Shown here: in pieces, positions 62,920 through 64,000 of the stretch
How positions within the stretch are numbered: position 1 is the first letter of the stretch
Layout: every line of letters starts with the position of its first letter
Assembly: GCF_017873715.1 (NCBI RefSeq)
Contig: NZ_JAGGKM010000002.1
Span: 372,001-436,000 of the forward strand
Source of the DNA: Cytobacillus luteolus
GTDB taxonomy: Bacteria > Bacillota > Bacilli > Bacillales > Bacillaceae_L
Length of the DNA: 64,000 nt
Direction of reading: 5' to 3'
Program-made: the position numbers and the translations under genes
Notes under the pieces: generated by a model
The model's input: the letters and a program-made list of their open reading frames with translations, nothing else
Told to the model about the DNA's origin: nothing
Database searches by the model: none

Positions 62920-64000
62920 TCATTTATTCCCTAAATAAACTCTTATTGTAGTTCCTTCTTTCACCTTTACACCAGGTTCAGGAGCCTGTTCAACAATTAC
63001 GTCTCCTTCTCCACTTATATCAAGCTTAAGATTTAACAATTGCTGTTGGATTTCTTTTTTCGTTAACCCAACCACATTAGGTACTACAACAGGCTTTGGA
63101 TCAAGCCAATTTGTATATTCTTTTTCAATTTGATTTTTACGAGGTTCTACATTTAAAGCTCTTAGACTATCTTCCATGATATTCCCAACAATCGGTGCAG
63201 CTACTACTCCCCCAAATTGAAGTGTATTTTTTGGATTATCTACCGCTAAATAGACTACGATTTGTGGATCATCGGCAGGGGCAAAACCAATAAATGAAAC
63301 GATGTGATTATTTTGTAGATAACCCCCACCCGGCTTCGATTTCTGTGCTGTACCAGTCTTTCCGCCAACTCGGTAACCCTCAACAAAAGCACCTTTCCCT
63401 GTTCCCTGTGCAACAACGCTTTCTAAAGCATGTCGGACTATCTTAGAAGTTTCTTCAGAGATAACTCTTCTTTTTGCTTTCGGTGTATTTCGACTTACAA
63501 CATCTCCACTTATCGGATCAACCCATTCCTTTGCTATATAAGGCGTATAAAGTGTACCACCATTAACCGCAGCAGCAACCGCTGCAACTTGTTGGATTGG
63601 TGTAACGGAAACACCTTGACCAAAGGCAGTTGTTGCTTGTTCTACTGGGCCTACACGGTCCAAATTAAACAAAATCCCTTTACCTTCACCTTGAAGATCA
63701 ATACCTGTTTTTTGCCCAAATCCAAAATCATGAATGTATCCAAACAATTTCTCTTTCCCTAGACGATCCCCTAATTCAACAAACCCAGGGTTGCATGAAT
63801 TTTGCACAACCTCCAAAAACGTCTGACTACCGTGACCACCTTTTTTCCAGCAACGCAATCTCGCATTCGCTACTTTAACAAATCCTGGATCGTGAAAGTT
63901 ATCCTTTTCTAGGTCTACCTTCTTCTCTTCTAATGCTGCTGCAAGTGTAATAATTTTAAACGTAGATCCAGGCTCATACGTACTCCAAACTGGTAAGTTC
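62920..64000 (-). CDS. spoVD: Stage V sporulation protein D, class B PBP (C-terminal part)
   Basis: Transpeptidase for spore cortex; partner of SpoVE. The 3' 360 codons are present; the 5' part lies beyond the right edge. Reading runs without interruption to 64000. Catalytic SxxK is STFK in YEPGSTFKIITLA, SxN is SCN in VQNSCNPGF, and KTG is in VGGKTGTAQ. One C-terminal PASTA domain (~last 58 residues: VVVPNVVGLTKKEIQQQL). A single PASTA and the position next to murE favour SpoVD over PbpB, which has two PASTA domains in B. subtilis. Confidence 0.94.
   Translation of the reverse strand, partial: NLPVWSTYEPGSTFKIITLAAALEEKKVDLEKDNFHDPGFVKVANARLRCWKKGGHGSQTFLEVVQNSCNPGFVELGDRLGKEKLFGYIHDFGFGQKTGIDLQGEGKGILFNLDRVGPVEQATTAFGQGVSVTPIQQVAAVAAAVNGGTLYTPYIAKEWVDPISGDVVSRNTPKAKRRVISEETSKIVRHALESVVAQGTGKGAFVEGYRVGGKTGTAQKSKPGGGYLQNNHIVSFIGFAPADDPQIVVYLAVDNPKNTLQFGGVVAAPIVGNIMEDSLRALNVEPRKNQIEKEYTNWLDPKPVVVPNVVGLTKKEIQQQLLNLKLDISGEGDVIVEQAPEPGVKVKEGTTIRVYLGNK

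Noticed and set aside
63840-63870. Possible truncation or frameshift of spoVD near 63858
   Set aside because: The reading frame continues without a stop to 64000 and contains the catalytic STFK; an apparent start near 63858 is only an internal TTG.

Overview
This is a low-GC, endospore-forming Firmicute chromosome, most likely a member of the Bacillaceae. The evidence is dedicated sporulation genes (spoVM, sigG, sigE, spoIIGA, spoVE, spoVD), near-residue matches to remembered Bacillus subtilis proteins, and a MurE of the meso-diaminopimelate type. All genes except rpmB and rqcH lie on the minus strand and nearly all are core genes. I see no prophage, transposase, CRISPR array, rRNA or tRNA.

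Layout by increasing coordinate (transcription mostly runs right to left). (1) 1-5378: recG (partial), L-serine dehydratase sdaAA/sdaAB, fakA-yloU, plus-strand rpmB, and the tiny spoVM. (2) 5657-19644: rpe, rsgA, the Ser/Thr kinase/phosphatase pair prkC-prpC, rlmN, rsmB, fmt, def, priA, coaBC, rpoZ, gmk, remA, yloC, covering translation quality, restart, CoA, signalling and biofilm control. (3) 19758-24331: Ca2+ P-type ATPase yloB, and divergent rqcH (ribosome quality control). (4) 24332-24987: a gene-free island with 15-bp inverted ends and a series of short palindromes. (5) 24988-36929: complete pyrimidine operon pyrR-P-B-C-AA-AB-K-D-F-E with a SigA promoter and three PyrR attenuators. (6) 36926-42740: ylyB, lspA, ylyA, ileS with an Ile T-box, divIVA. 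(7) 42835-46273: ylmH-G-sepF-ylmE-D-C. (8) 46274-46723: a spacer with two inverted copies of a GC-rich structured repeat. (9) 46724-49492: sigG, sigE, spoIIGA with recognisable SigF/G-type and Spo0A-type control regions. (10) 49576-64000: division and wall cluster ftsZ, ftsA (SigH-type promoter), sbp, ylxX, ylxW, divIB, murB, murG, spoVE, murD, mraY, a small MurF-like N-domain protein, murE, spoVD (partial).

The less ordinary items are: the stand-alone Mur-ligase N-terminal domain protein coupled between murE and mraY; the inverted-repeat island at the pyrE/rqcH junction; the paired structured repeats upstream of ylmC whose stems differ in sequence but keep pairing; the weakly initiating sigG leader (TTG start with its ribosome-binding site in a hairpin); and two promoters whose -35 hexamer contains the stop codon of the preceding gene. 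I found no convincing wholly new multi-gene system.
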